Assembly (NCBI RefSeq): GCF_003254395.2
Contig: NC_037643.1
Span: forward strand, 13,844,963-13,908,962
From: Apis mellifera
Taxonomy: Eukaryota > Arthropoda > Insecta > Hymenoptera > Apidae
Direction of reading: 5' to 3'
DNA length: 64,000 nucleotides
Of the stretch, positions 35,466 to 48,279 are shown piece after piece (within the stretch, counting starts at the first letter, position 1; each line of letters opens with the position of its first letter). The notes beneath the pieces are model-generated. The model saw only the letters and a list, made by a program, of their open reading frames with translations, was not told where the DNA came from and searched no databases. Made by a program: the position numbers and the translations under genes.

Positions 35466-37639
35466 TCAAATAACAACATAACGCCATTAATACCACAAAT
35501 TAACAATATCTTAATATATCTTTCTAATCTTCGTTTTCGAAATCGAAGAAAGACTGAAAGACTTTTTTGTTTTCGACTTCCACCGACGCGACAAGTTTCG
35601 ATCACGATCGATAACCATCGATCCGTTAATTAAATCAGAGAGAGAGAGAGAGAGAGAGTTATTCCCGTCACGCGTCCGCGCAATTATAATTAAGGATTTA
35701 TTAGCGTCGGCCCCTTCACCCCCCTTCCTTGCCTGTCCCCCGTGGCTGCGCCATCTCGACGAGGAGAAACGCCTTCTCGGCTTCTAACGACTAACAGGTC
35801 GAAAACTCGTCGAGGAAAGAAACCCTTGAGGAGAGTGAATCGAGGCAGAGGATCTTCTCTTCCTTCCTCGTCCAGCCCGGCCCCTCCGTCCTTCTTCGAC
35901 TTTCGCCCCTTACCCCTTACGCTCTCGCCCGAGGGAGAACAAATTAAAAACTGTCCCAGCGCTCGTAAATAAAACGTTGGCCGGTATTCCGCCCATCTAC
36001 GCGCCTCTATACGAGGTTTTTCGAGAGAGAGGAGAGAGAGGAGAGAGAAGGGGGGCTCTCTAGACGCTCGATCTATTCGCCATCTTTATACCGGGTAGGG
36101 TTGGAATTGGATATTCCATGTTAATCTCCAATTGTTCTTTCCTTTTTTCTTCACGAGAAAGATCGAGCTGGTTACTTTTTATTCATTTCTACCTTTTCTT
36201 ATACTTTCGAATAAAGAATTCTTATTTTGAATAACATAATAATATTTTTAAATAATTTCATATACGATATACTTAATTACAAGTACTTTAAAGAACGCCA
36301 TTTTTGGAAATATTCTATTAAACTGTGGATTTAATAGATACTTGCATATTTATTTTAAAATAAACCTGGATCACTTTTCATATAAATGAAAATTAAATAA
36401 GACAGAGCTTCTGCAAAGAAGAAAAGTAAGGAAATAAGTATCTACAATACTTAACCAAGTTGTTGAGAAATATATAATATAAGATGAAGTTTAACTTCAA
36501 TTCCAAATTTTTCTAACCTAACTCTCGCTTGACCCGTGTTTCAAATTCTCTCTCTCTCTCTGTCTTTCAATTTCACGCGACAAATACACGTATTCCTCCG
36601 CGTGTCCCAAATAACGATGGCGGGGCCACCTGATAAATTCTATCGGGTGCAACGGAACGGGAGTATTAATTACGTCCCAGGGGACGTAAGATAGCGCGGT
36701 ATTGGAGCGGTATTTACGAGGCAACAATCATTTTCGGAGACGCTACGTGCGCGTGATTAATGGGCCCGATAGGCTCGGGCCCAACGATCGATCCGGAGAT
36801 AAAATCCGCAAGGGGACGCGCAAAACCTGTCGCGAGACGATCGCTTTCTCGATGATTCTCTCTTAGGTGTCGGTGACGAAATATTTGGAACGTCGTAGAG
36901 ATAGAGGAAGATGTCGAAATTCATGGAAGGAACGGTTTAATTTCATCGATCGAGATAATGTATAATATTCGTTATCGTCTTCTTCTTCTTCTTCAATTTA
37001 ATTTTAAGAGTAATAAATATTGTTGTATTAGCGACATTTATTTTTAACAAATGTCGCAATTTTCACTGTGACATGTCGCGAACTCTGTTCTTATCCCCCC
37101 CCCCTCTCTTCGCTCCAGATTTTATTTTCATTAAACTTGGAGCTTCTCTTATGTAACTCGCTATTTTAGTTGAAAGTTTTCGTAACATTGTTTCGTAAAA
37201 TCGTAGAAATACAATCTGACAAATTTCGAGGAAGAACAAGAACAACAACAAAAGGAATTAAAAATAAATCTTTAAAGAAAGGAAGCTGTTTCGTTCCGTT
37301 TCGATTCCTTTCTCGACACCCGTTACATAGATGGCCTGTATTTTAGAGGCCAGTGGATGAGATACTGGGTCCTGGCGCCGCGCGGTTCAAAATAATGACA
37401 CGGGGCCCCGGTCCCATCGGGGGGAACTTTTAATTACAAACTGATGACCAAGCCAAACCTAAAAATATTGTCTTCGGCCCCTGTATCCTTGAGACACGCG
37501 GGAGGGGAGGGGAAACGGGAGGTGAGCGTATATACGTTTTAACGCGAAGATCGATCGGAGGAGGAGGAGGAGGGAGGAAGAAAGCGCGACTTATTTATCT
37601 AACGATTTTTCCCTCGTCTTCCATATTTATCAGAGAGGT
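35466..37639. other. Unique island, candidate regulatory sequence, no gene recognised
   Basis: GC-rich parts at 35660-36110 and 36590-36860 and near 37300-37590 alternate with AT-rich parts. An (AG)n run lies at about 35636-35658. A near-perfect palindrome lies at 36670-36689. A purine-rich GGA tract lies near 37557-37577. Overlapping open frames have no known domains. Confidence 0.45.
36670..36689. promoter_or_regulatory. 20-bp palindrome with an EBF/COE-like core
   Basis: TTACGTCCCAGGGGACGTAA consists of two exact 9-base arms around AG. Its centre TCCCAGGGGA fits TCCCNNGGGA, the palindromic consensus bound by EBF/Collier (COE) transcription factors in animals. The match is seen; binding is inference. 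It could also simply be a palindrome without function. Confidence 0.45.
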
Positions 37640-39445
37640 ATAATTTTCCCATTTTCCATTTTCCAAATTCCTTACTCTTACTTAGTTGGTTGCGATTCTT
37701 GGCCAGGAATTTTTTAAAATCCTCGAGATCATCGAAAAATATTATAATGCGACGATTTTGCTAATCGTGCTCTAAACACGTGCCATTTTCCAAATTCTTA
37801 CTTAATTGGCGATGGTTCCGATTTTTGGCCAGGAATTTTTTAAAATCTATTTATATCGTTCTGATACTTTCTAACCTCGTCGAAATCATCGAAAAGTACT
37901 ATAATATGATGATTCTGCTAATGGTACTCTGAACACGTGCCATTTTCTAAATTCCTTATTCTTATTTAATTGGTTGCGATTTTTGGCCAGGAATTTTTTA
38001 AAATCCATTTATATCGTTTTGATACTAACTTCGTCGAGATCATCGAAAAATACTATAATACGACGATTTTGCTAATCTGAACACGTGCCATTTTCCAAAT
38101 CTTGGCCAGGAATTTTTTAAAATTCTATATAAAATCCATTTATATCGTTCTGATACCTTCTGACCTCGAGATCATTGAAAAGTACTATTAATGCAACGAT
38201 TTTGCTAATCGTGCTCTGAACAGGAACAATCGTGCCATTTTTCAAATTCTTACTCTTACTTAATTGGCGATGGCTGCGATTCTTGACCAGGAATTTTTTA
38301 AAATCCATTTATATCGTTCTGATATTTTCTTACCTCGTCGAGATCATCAAATACTATAATGCGACGATTTTGCTAATGAATTTTGCTTTGAACACGTGCC
38401 ATTTTCCAAATCTTGGCCAGGAATTTTTTAAAATTCTATATAAAATCCATTTATATCGTTCTTATACTTTCTAACCTCGTCGAGATCATCAAAAATTACT
38501 ATAATGCGACGATTTTGCTAATCGTGCTCTGAACACGAACAATTGTGCCATTTTCCAAATTCTTATTCTTACTTAATTAGCGATGGTTGCGATTCTTGGC
38601 CAGAAATTTTTTAAAATTCCATCTAAAATCCATTTATATTATTATTTTCCGAAATTTGCTAACCTCGTCGAGATTATCAAATACTATAATGCGATAATTT
38701 TGCTAATCGTGCTCTGAACACGTGCCATTTTCCAAATCTTGGCCAGCAATTTTTTAAAATTCTATATAAAATCTATTTATATCGATATAAAATCTATTTA
38801 TATCGTTCTAATATACCTTCTAACCTCGTCGAGATCATCAAATACTATAATACGACGATTTTGCTAATCGTGCTCTGAACACGTGCCATTTTCCAAATTC
38901 TTATTCTTACTTAATTAGCGATGATTGCGATTCTTGCCCAGGAATTTTTTAAAATTCCATCTAAAATCCATTTATATTATTATTTTCCGAAATTTGCTAA
39001 CCTCGTCGAGATTATCAAATACTATAATGCGATAATTTTGCTAATCGTGCTCTGAACACGTGCCATTTTCCAAATCTTGGCCAGCAATTTTTTAAAATTC
39101 TATATAAAATCTATTTATATCGTTCTAATATACCTTCTAACCTCGTCGAGATCATCAAATACTATAATGCGACGATTTTGCTAATCGTGCTCTAAACACG
39201 TGCCATTTTCCAAATTCTTACTTAATTGGCGATGGTTCCGATTTTTGGCCAGGAATTTTTTAAAATCCATTTATATCGTTTTGATACTAACCTTGTCGAG
39301 ATCATCGAAAAATACTATAATATGATAATTTTGCTAATGGTACTCTGAACACGTGCCATTTTCTAAATTCCTTATTCTTACTTAATTGATTACGATTCTT
39401 GGCTAGGAATTTTTTAAAATCCATTTATATCGTTCTGATACCTTC
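37640..39445. repeat. Tandem array, unit about 160 bp, around 11 copies, most with an E-box
   Basis: The unit reads GAACACGTGCCATTTTCCAA, ATTCTTACTTAATTGGCGAT, GGTTGCGATTCTTGGCCAGG, AATTTTTTAAAATCCATTTA, TATCGTTCTGATACTTTCTA, ACCTCGTCGAGATCATCGAA and a TACTATAATGCGACGATTTT phrase. Nine copies keep the CACGTG palindrome; two (near 38230 and 38545) have lost it. Confidence 0.94.
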
Positions 39446-40319
39446 TGAAAAATACGATGATGCGATGATTTTAATTCTTGATTCATCATGTAAAAGCTAT
39501 CGTAGCATATTACATCTTTGATAAAATTTCGATGAATCCTCTTTACTTAAAATGAGAAGAACTTATGAAACTTATTATAATCTTATAATTACTTTCACAT
39601 TTTCTTTTCCAATTCATTGAAAAAGGACGTCGATCGAGCCTAGCTTCGAACCCTTCGAACCCATTCTCCTCCAAAATCAATGGATCGATTCCATCCACTC
39701 CACTTTTAATAAGAAAGATCGAAAAGATTGAGAAAGAGGGAGTATCGGAGGAAATTTGGCGAAATTTCGTGGAATCGTGGGGCGCGTTTAGGGCGGGTAA
39801 ACAAGGGACACGAGGCCGCAACAGGCGCACGATGTATCGGTGCGGTGGATGAGGGGAGAGGGAGGGGAGGGGAGGGAGGCTCGCGTGAGATATTCCTCTC
39901 GCATGGTACCCTATAATTAAAAGCGAACAATGTATCTGTCATATCTGCCAGGCCCTCTGTTCGAGCTCCAACTCTAGTTCCATCCTCTTTCGCTGTTTCT
40001 TTCTCTTCCCTTCCCTTCTCTTCTCTTCTCTTCTCTTGCCTGCCCACGTTTTTACTACACGTTGGCACGTTGGAGAAAATTGCTAGAAATCCGGCCGGAT
40101 AAGAGTCTGTAATTTCTTTTCTCCCGGGCTACGAAGTAGCTACGAGAAGTCTAGTCGTTCTTCGGAAGACAAATTTTGAAGACGTGCAATTTAGTAGGGA
40201 GAGCTAATGTCAGGGTACCGATCCCGCTCCGCTCCTTCGTTTGATAATTTTTCGTCTTCCAAGTATTATGCAAATAGTAAAATATCGATCGTACATCGAT
40301 ACTTTTAGGCCGGTATCGT
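39446..40319. other. Unique island, no gene recognised
   Basis: Moderate GC with a GGGAGAGGGAGGGG-type purine tract near 39853-39880 and a TTCTC run near 40014-40036. Open frames on both strands overlap and have no known domains. Confidence 0.45.
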
Positions 40320-41765
40320 GGAAAATGTTTCGAATAAAATCAACCAAGCCTTTCGATTGAACTTATTTAAGGAAGCAGGAATCAACAGGAGGAGAATATT
40401 CGTCTTTAAATTCTTCTGGACATTGGAATTTGTAAGGAAGTTAATCGAATATTAATTTTTTTGTTAATAATTTTTGAAAAATAGTAAAATACGATTAAAG
40501 ATTCGAATAAAATCAATTGAATTATTAGGCAGCAGGAATCAACAGGAGGAGAATATTCGTCTTCTCTTTTATCGATCAAATTAAATTGGAAGGGAAATTT
40601 TTCTTCATTTAAAGGAAATTAATCGAATATTAATTTCTTCATTAATAATTTTTGAAAACTAGTAAAATACTCATCAAGATTCGTAAAAAGTTTCGAACAA
40701 AATCAATATCTTCTAATTAAATCATTAAAAGCAAGAATACTCGTTTTTTCCTTTCTCAATCAACGTATTATAGAATTGGAAGGCAAATTTTTCTGAACAT
40801 TTTGTAAGAAAGTTAATATTAATTTCTTAATTTCTTTAATAATTTTTGAAAAATGGTAAAATTAAAGATTTGCATACAAAATTTCGAACAAATCTACTTA
40901 AATCATTAAAAGCAAGAATATTATAGAATTGAAAAACAAATTCTTCTGGACATTGCAATTTGTAAGGAAGCTAATATTAATTTCTTCGTTAATAATTTTT
41001 GAAAAATAATAAAATACGATTAAAGATTTGCATGCAAAATTTCGAACAAAATCTATTTAAATCATTCAAAAGCAAGAATACTCGTCTTTTTCTTTCTCGA
41101 TCAACATATTATAGAAAGGCAAGATTCGCGTAAAAAGTTTCGAACAAAATCAATATCTTCTAATTAAATCTTCTAATTAAAAATAAGAATACTCCTCTTT
41201 TTCTTTTTCGATCAACATATTATAGAATTGGAAGGTAAATTTTTCTGGGCATTGGAAGGAAGCTAATCGAATATTAATTTCTTCCTTAATAATTTTTGAA
41301 AAATAATAAAATACTCATCAAGATTCGCATAAAAAGTTTCGAACAAAATCTAATTAAATCATTAAAAGCAAAAATACTTGTCTTTTCGATCAACATATTA
41401 TAGAATTGGAAAGCAAATTTTTCTGGACATTGGAATTTGTAAGGAAGCTATTCGAATATTAATTTCTTCGTTAATAATTTTTTAAAAATAATAAAATACG
41501 ATTAAAAATTCGTATAAAAAGTTTCGAACAAAATCAATTGAATTATTAGAAAGCAAGAATCAACAGGAGGAGAATATTCTCTCTTCTCCTTTCTCGATCA
41601 ATGTATAAAATTGGAAGGCAATTCTGGACATTGGAATTTGTAAGGAAACTAATCGAATATTAATTTCTTCTTCTTTAATAATTTTTAAAAAAATAGTAAA
41701 ATATCAAGATAAATATCAAGAAATCATTAAAAAGAGTCATACTCATCTCTTCCTTTCTAAATCTC
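40320..41765. repeat. Tandem array, unit about 190 bp, around 7 copies
   Basis: Recurring blocks are TTCTGGACATTGGAATTTGT, AAGGAAGCTAATCGAATATT, AATTTCTTCGTTAATAATTT, TTGAAAAATAGTAAAATACG, AAAAAGTTTCGAACAAAATC and TCGATCAACATATTATAGAA. Block loss produces shorter copies in the middle. Confidence 0.92.
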
Positions 41766-42258
41766 CAAAAATCCATTCTTCTTACGAGACTTTATTCATA
41801 TACTTTCAATTAACTCAATTTCCACAAATAAATACAAACTTCAATTTCAAACCTTCATCCTTCACCCTCCAAAACTATTGTTTCCAATACTCTTAACCCT
41901 CGATTCGAGATCAAAAATTCACATTTCTCGAAAACCCAAAATTTAAAAAATTCCATTTCCATTCTTCCCAATCGCTCGAACCTCGTCATCCCCTCGCCAT
42001 CCACCCCTCGCCCGAATCTAGACGGATCCACGAACGCACGCAGGCACGCACATACGCAGGCACGCGATCGAGCCACGGAAATTGCAAAGACGATTTCGTG
42101 ACGGATCGACATCCCCCCATCCTCACCTCGTGGTTGTTCACGCAGGTGCGAAGAGCGATCGCGGGGGTGTGCGGAAGAACGGCACCCCCCCTTCCTCCCC
42201 CGTTCCCTTGAGGCCCGCCTCAAACCAATTCCAACTTCGGCCGCGAGTTCTTGCGCGC

Positions 42259-42283
42259 CGTAACGTAACGTAACGTAACGTAA
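42259..42283 (+). repeat. CGTAA pentamer repeat, 5 copies
   Basis: Five consecutive CGTAA units. This is not the insect telomere repeat, which is TTAGG. Confidence 0.9.
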
Positions 42284-42373
42284 ACTCCGTGGGCCGTGGG
42301 TGCAATCTGACTCGAAATCACCGTTCCCTGAATTATCTCGGCCGGTAACTGCGCGCCGTTCCCGGATTGCAGC

Positions 42374-42395
42374 AATTACCCCGGCCTGGGTAATT
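42374..42395. promoter_or_regulatory. Inverted repeat with paired ATTA cores
   Basis: AATTACCC (42374-42381) and its exact complement GGGTAATT (42388-42395) flank CGGCCT. TAAT/ATTA cores are bound by many homeodomain proteins. The symmetry is seen; any regulatory role is inference. Confidence 0.35.
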
Positions 42396-42569
42396 ATCGA
42401 GGAGAAGGACTCGAGTGTTGTTTAATCTGCGATCTGATGGCCGGCCTTCTTCGATTACGTCACGAGGGAAGGGAGGGCGAAATCGGGGGCGCTGTCTCTC
42501 CAGTTCACCAACTCTCACGACGATACCTTCTCGTCCCTCTTTTGTTATATGTATATCGTAAAATAAAAA

Positions 42570-43860
42570 GGGGGAGGGTTCTACGATTCTTCTCCCTTTT
42601 CTCCTTTAATTCTTCTTCGATAACAATTTTTTTTTTTTTTGAAATTAAGAAGAATTGAGTGAAGATCATCTTTTGAAAATAATTTAGATATCTTGGACAA
42701 AGAGATCATCAGCAACGTCAGCTCTTTTGTAATTCGTTTTGTCATTCATTCTGCTGTTTAAAGGGGGAGGGTTTTACGATTCTTCTCCCTTTTCTCCTTT
42801 CATTCTTCTTCGATAACAATTTTTTTTTCTTTGAAATTAAGAAGAATTGAGTGAAGATTGATCATTTTTTGAAAATAATTGTCATAAATTGGATTCAATT
42901 TAATTATTAATTAGATATCCTGGACAAAGAGATCATCAGCTCTTTTGTAATTCGTTTTGTCATTCATTGTACTGTTCAAAAGGGGAGGGTTCTACGATTC
43001 TTTTTCCTTTTCTCCTTTAATTCTTCTTCGATAACAATTTTTTTTTTTTTGAAATTAAGAAGAATTGAGTGAAGACTGATCATTTTTTGAAAATAATTGT
43101 CATAAATTGGATTTGATTTAATTATTAATTAGATATCCTGGACAAAGAGATCATCAGCAACGTCAGCTCTTTTGTCATTCATCGTATTGTTCAAAGGGGG
43201 AGGATTCTACGATTCTTCTCCCTTTTCCTTTAATTCTTCTTCGATAACAATTTTTTTCTTTGAAATTAAAAAAAATTAAGTGAAAATCATCTTTTGAAAA
43301 TAATTTGGTTATGATAAATTGGATTTGATTTAATTATTAATTAGATATCCTCGACAAAGAGATCATCAGCAACGTCAGCTCTTTTGTAATTCGTTTTGTC
43401 ATTCATCGTGTTGTTCAAAGGGGGAGGGTTCTACGATTCTTCTCCCTTTTCCTTTAATTCTTCTTCGATAACAATTTTTTTTCTTTGAAATTAAGAAGAA
43501 TTGAGTGAAGATCATCTTTTGAAAATAATTTGGTTATGATAAATTGGATTTGATTTAATTATTAATTAGATATCCTGGACAAAGAGATCATCAGCAATGT
43601 CAGCTCTTTTGTAATTCGGTCATTCATCGTGCTGTTCAAAAGGGGAGGGTTCTACGATTCTTCTTCCTTTTCCAATCTCCTTTCATTCTTCTTCGACAAC
43701 AATTTTTTTTTTTTTTTTTGAAATTAAGAAGAATTGAGTGAAGACTGATCATTTTTTGAAAATAATTGTCATAAATTGGATTTGATTTAATTATTAATTA
43801 GATATCTTCGACAAGAAGCAAGCTCTTTTGTAATTCAATCATTCATTGTGTTCATTCGAA
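42570..43860. repeat. Tandem array, unit about 205-235 bp, 6 copies, each with a short hairpin
   Basis: The unit reads GGGGGAGGGTTCTACGATTC, TTCTCCCTTTTCTCCTTTAA, TTCTTCTTCGATAACAATTT, a T-run, GAAATTAAGAAGAATTGAGT, GAAGATCATCTTTTGAAAAT, TTGATTTAATTATTAATTAG, ATATCCTGGACAAAGAGATC and ATCAGCAACGTCAGCTCTTT. In most copies AATTCTTCTT and AAGAAGAATT are exact complements about 30 bases apart. Copies are very similar, which suggests recent expansion. Confidence 0.95.
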
Positions 43861-44989
43861 TTGTTCCATCTTATTTTTCTTTTTTTTTTTTTGCAAGTCG
43901 TACAGTTTCGACATGGATGATTTCGCAAATGTTAAATGCACGGGACGAAATTGGAAAGAAAAAAAAAATAGATACGATTCGGGATAAAGCGTGACCTTTA
44001 AGGGAGATCCTTAAATATAAAAGCGATAAAAACCTCGGCCGTTCCGAGCAGATGCAGCAACGGGGATAGGAAGGAATTGCGCCAATTCCAGGCCGGTCCT
44101 CGTTTCGACAGTTTCGATTTGAAATACGAGTCCTCGAGTTTCACGAGGCTCACGATCCTTGCTTTATCCAATCGAATCGACAGCGACCCGAGAAGGAAGC
44201 CGAGGTGTAAAAGGCCCTCAAACGAATAAATAAATAAATAAGAATTGCATTTGAAAGAAAGAACAGCGATGATGAAAGAGAAGAAAAGATAACGTTTTAA
44301 ATCACGCGATTCAATCAAAGAATTTCTCTCCTCCTCCTTCTCCTTCTTGATAACTCAAAAATCTCTGTCACTCGACTGTTAATCGTAATGTTAACAGGAA
44401 ACATGATACAACAATTATTATTTTTCTTCAACTTAAAAATTAATAACGAAAAATTTAAATATTATAGCGTGTATTAAATATTATCTTATCCTCGAAACGC
44501 GTGTATCATAATTTCGGCCAATTAACGCCACGATTTGGGAGAAGGAGAATATATTGTGAGGAGGAGGAGATCAGCTGATCGTGAGTCACCTCGCGTGCAC
44601 GCTCGCCGCGATTACGCGATTAACATTCGGTTTAATTACCACTTCACGGGGCTTAACAGCTAGGTCGGTCACCAGCCTGTTCCTCTCGTTACGAGAACTG
44701 CATTCTCGTGTTCCTCCTCGTTAACCTGGGGATAACACCTGTTTCGTGCCAGTTTGTTTGCACAACCACCAGGGTTACGACCGCGCCTAGCAGAATCGTG
44801 AAGATGACTTCCCGCGATGCGCAACACGAATTGCGGGGGAAACTTTGAATATCTCGAAGAAGTTTGGATTTTTTGGAATAATTTTTTTTCATGAGCGAGA
44901 TGAAGAGTTGGAATTTTCAACTCAGGACGTGATTTCCTAGGCTTTGGTGTAATGGAAAAGTAATTATCCATTTCTTCTTATACAATTAA
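43861..44989. other. Unique island, no gene recognised
   Basis: Moderate GC. 44500-44830 is high-complexity sequence with CpG and is a candidate conserved non-coding element. Minus-strand open frames of about 100 codons at 43998-44318 and 44669-44971 show no domain motifs. Confidence 0.45.
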
Positions 44990-46430
44990 AGTTTCTCATC
45001 TTTTGTATATTACTTAGTTCGTCCAGATTAACGACTGCAATTTTTAGAATTTGCACAATTTTAATTGTAACAAATAAAATATATACTTCATCCAATATTT
45101 AATATTAAATCTAATAATTTAATATACAAATGTAATATACATTTCTTTTTATCCAACTAAACTTATCCTTATCCAGTATCACTTATTATCTAATTCAGAA
45201 TCAATTTTCATTTGCACAATCAATGTTCAAGAAATAAAGAAATCCAAATGTATTAATAATTCTATGATATGATAACTCTTTAACTTGATCAACTTTCAAA
45301 CTTCCAATTATAACAAATAAAATATATACTTCATCCAACAGTTAATACTTTCACTTTCATACAATTTCAATGTTAAATCAAATAATTCCTTTAACATAAC
45401 AAGTAAACACGTTTCTTCTTATCCAATTCCTTCCTTATCCCTCATTATCTAATTCAGATTCTACTTAACAACTCTTTTTCATAATCAATGTTCAAGAAAC
45501 AAAGAAATCAGAATAACAATCCAACGTAATCATACAATTCCAATTATAACAAATAAAACATATTTCTTCTTATCCAATTCCTTCCTTATCCCTCATTATC
45601 TAATTCAGATTCAACTTAACAACTTCAACTTTTCACAATTTGCTCAATCAATAATCAAGAAACGAAGAAATCAGAATGTGTTAATAACAATCCAACAACG
45701 TGATCATACAATTCTAATTATAACAAATAAAACACATTTCTTCTTATCCAATTAAACTTCCTTATCCTTATTATCTAATTCAAGTTCAATTTAATAACTC
45801 CAACTTTTTATTTGCACAATCAATGTTTAAGAAATAAAGAAATTCAAATATATTAATAACAATTCTATAACATAATAACAATCTAATGTGACCAAATTTC
45901 AAACTTTCAAAGTTTATAACAAGTAAAACACATTTCTTATCCAATTCTTTCCTTATTATCTAATTCAGATTCATCTTAACAACTCCAATTTTCATAATTG
46001 CTAATTTGCAATCAATAATCAAGAAACAAAGAAATCAGAATGTTAATTATCATACGATTCTAATTATAACAAATAAAACACATTTCTTCTTATCCAATTC
46101 CTTCCTCATTATCTAATTTAGATTCATCTTAACAACTCCAATTTTCATAATTTGCTCAATCAATAATCAAGAAACAAAGAATGTGTAATAACAATCTAAC
46201 GTGATCATACAATTCCAATAACAAATAAAACACATTTCTTCTTATCCAATTAAACTTTCCTTAACTACTTACTTAATTCAGATTCAACTTAACAACTCCA
46301 ATTTTCACAATCCAACTTGCACAATAATCAATACCCAAGAAACGAAGAAATATCCAAACGTGTTCTAATAACAATCTAACTAATCAAAATTCCAATTATA
46401 ACAAAAAAAAAGAAAAACCATTCTTATCTT
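44990..46430. repeat. AT-rich tandem array, unit about 170 bp, around 8 copies
   Basis: Recurring blocks are CAATTATAACAAATAAAACA, CATTTCTTCTTATCCAATTA, CCTCATTATCTAATTCAGAT, TCAACTTAACAACTCCAATT, TTTGCTCAATCAATAATCAA, GAAACAAAGAAATCAGAATG and GTAATAACAATCTAACGTGA. Spacing varies through block loss. Confidence 0.92.
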
Positions 46431-48279
46431 ATCTAAACTTATCCTATCCATTCTCCAATTTCCCAACTGGCTCACAACTTCATCGACCCAACCCCGACCC
46501 AACAATTTCAACCATAGAATAAAACGTAACGTCTCAACCACCTCTCGCCTTCTCCTCCTCCTCTCTTCTCTCTTCTCTCAACATCGACTCGACGCATCAC
46601 TCATATCCGCGTTCCTCGATTAGAGACGACGCCTCGAAAGAGAGCCTCGTAATCTCGTTTCTCCGCCCGCACGATACACACGCATCTCCCTTCCTCGGCT
46701 CGCGAAGGCGTGCGCTCCAGGTGCATTAAGGTCGTCGCCGATCCGAGCTCGGTCGAAAGAGAAAAACGGAAGTGGAGGAGGAAGAGGCCCGGGAATACGG
46801 AGGTGGAAATAAAAGGATCGCGAAGAAAGGGGCACGAGGAGAAGCAGTGGATGGGATGCTGGAGGGGTGGAGGGGCAGAGAGGAGACGGAGAGAAGAGGC
46901 CGGGAGCTATGCGTGCTCCGCCACGCCCACGCTTTCAGAGACCCACGACTCAACTTGTCCACCTTCTTCTTCTTCTTCTTCTTCTTCTTCTTCTTCTTCT
47001 GTACAGCCACCCGCAAGAGTGGCTGATGATGCCACCCTGCTAGGAGAGAGAGAGAGAGAGGAGGGTGGACAGGTCTCTCAGGATCTCTTTGAATTCTTCC
47101 ACGACAAGTGAATCTCTTATGAGAGAAAAACAGTTCAATATTTGAAAAGATGTATCGATTGGATTGTTTAAAGTATCGAGGATACTTCAATTCTTAATTT
47201 TTCCCGTCGTTATGTTACTCTTCACAATTTTTGTAAATTATATCAGGGAGGAGGAGGAAGGAGAACGAGGCGCGTCTCACAGGTGACTATCCCTTTTGGC
47301 TTGGACCGTACTCGAACGGCCTTAGGCGCCATCTTCTGGAACGCTTATCCCGGTGTAACCAGACCTCCTCCTATGCTCCTCTCTCGGGCATTACCATAGC
47401 CTGGCCAGAGGAGAGACTCTCATCCTGCTCGTCATTATTCCAATAATTCTTTCCTCTTTCGATTAATCTCGTTTCTCGCTTTCGTGATCCTTCGAACAAA
47501 TTTCGTCGAATCGTATCTCAAACGATTTTTCGATCAAATGCAACAGAGTTTTATTGAATAAAATTCTAAAAATCCTGGAATAGGAAAATTTTTTCGACGG
47601 AAAAATTAACATCGCATTTTTCACAGTAGAAATGATAAAAAAAGTTTCGTTACGAATATTTTCACTCGTATTGAAATTAACTTCTCTCGAAGAGGGGGGG
47701 GAATTAAATCTCGGTTAAGGATGGCCGCGGAGAAAGCCGACAAAAGGCGCGCGCTCTGGACAAAGGTAGAACGGGGGGGGGTAACAAATATCGGGACTGT
47801 TAATCGACTGTCGGAGGGTGGCTCGTGTTTGGAAAACACACGGGTTGAAACACTGGCCGGGCTTGGATCGAGCAACTTGGGGTCGTTGGGCGCATTGTCC
47901 TGTATTATACGTACCAGAAAACCTCGACCTTTTCTCCAGGCGGCCTGAATGGAGCCGTGGAAACGAGCGGGCAAAAGAACCGCGGCGAGAGAGGCTTTTG
48001 TCTTTTAATCGTCGCCACCAGGAAAGGGGGAGGGGGGACGACGGAGGGTCGAGAAGAGGCACGCCTGACAAATGGCTACCGCCCTTCGCGCCGATTCACC
48101 CCGATTCTCTTTTTTCGTTCGGTTTTCCAGAAATCTTCCCTGCCCCGCCCGATGGAAACCTCTCTTCTCCTCTCCTCTCGTCTACCCGGCCCATCGATTA
48201 TATTATATTATACCTCCTTGGTCCCACGTGGGGGTGGGACCGTACCGTTTCTCATCCTTTAACGATGAGACAGTTGGAC
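46431..48279. other. GC-rich unique island, no gene recognised
   Basis: Rich in CpG and purine runs at 46620-47090 and 47690-48260, with a (TTC)n run at 46963-47000. Several open frames reach 100-190 codons, but they overlap on both strands and are low in complexity, so none is called. Confidence 0.45.
46963..47000 (+). repeat. (TTC)n microsatellite
   Basis: About 12 uninterrupted TTC triplets lie within a GC-rich island. Confidence 0.95.

Larger units (their letters stand above)
41766..42569. other. GC-rich unique island, no gene recognised
   Basis: High GC from 41990 to 42520 with many CpG. It contains a pentamer run CGTAA x5 (42259-42283) and the inverted repeat at 42374-42395. Frames overlap on both strands and show no domains. 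Confidence 0.45.

Noticed and set aside
42259..42283. Interstitial telomere repeat
   Set aside because: The pentamer is CGTAA, not the TTAGG repeat of insect telomeres.
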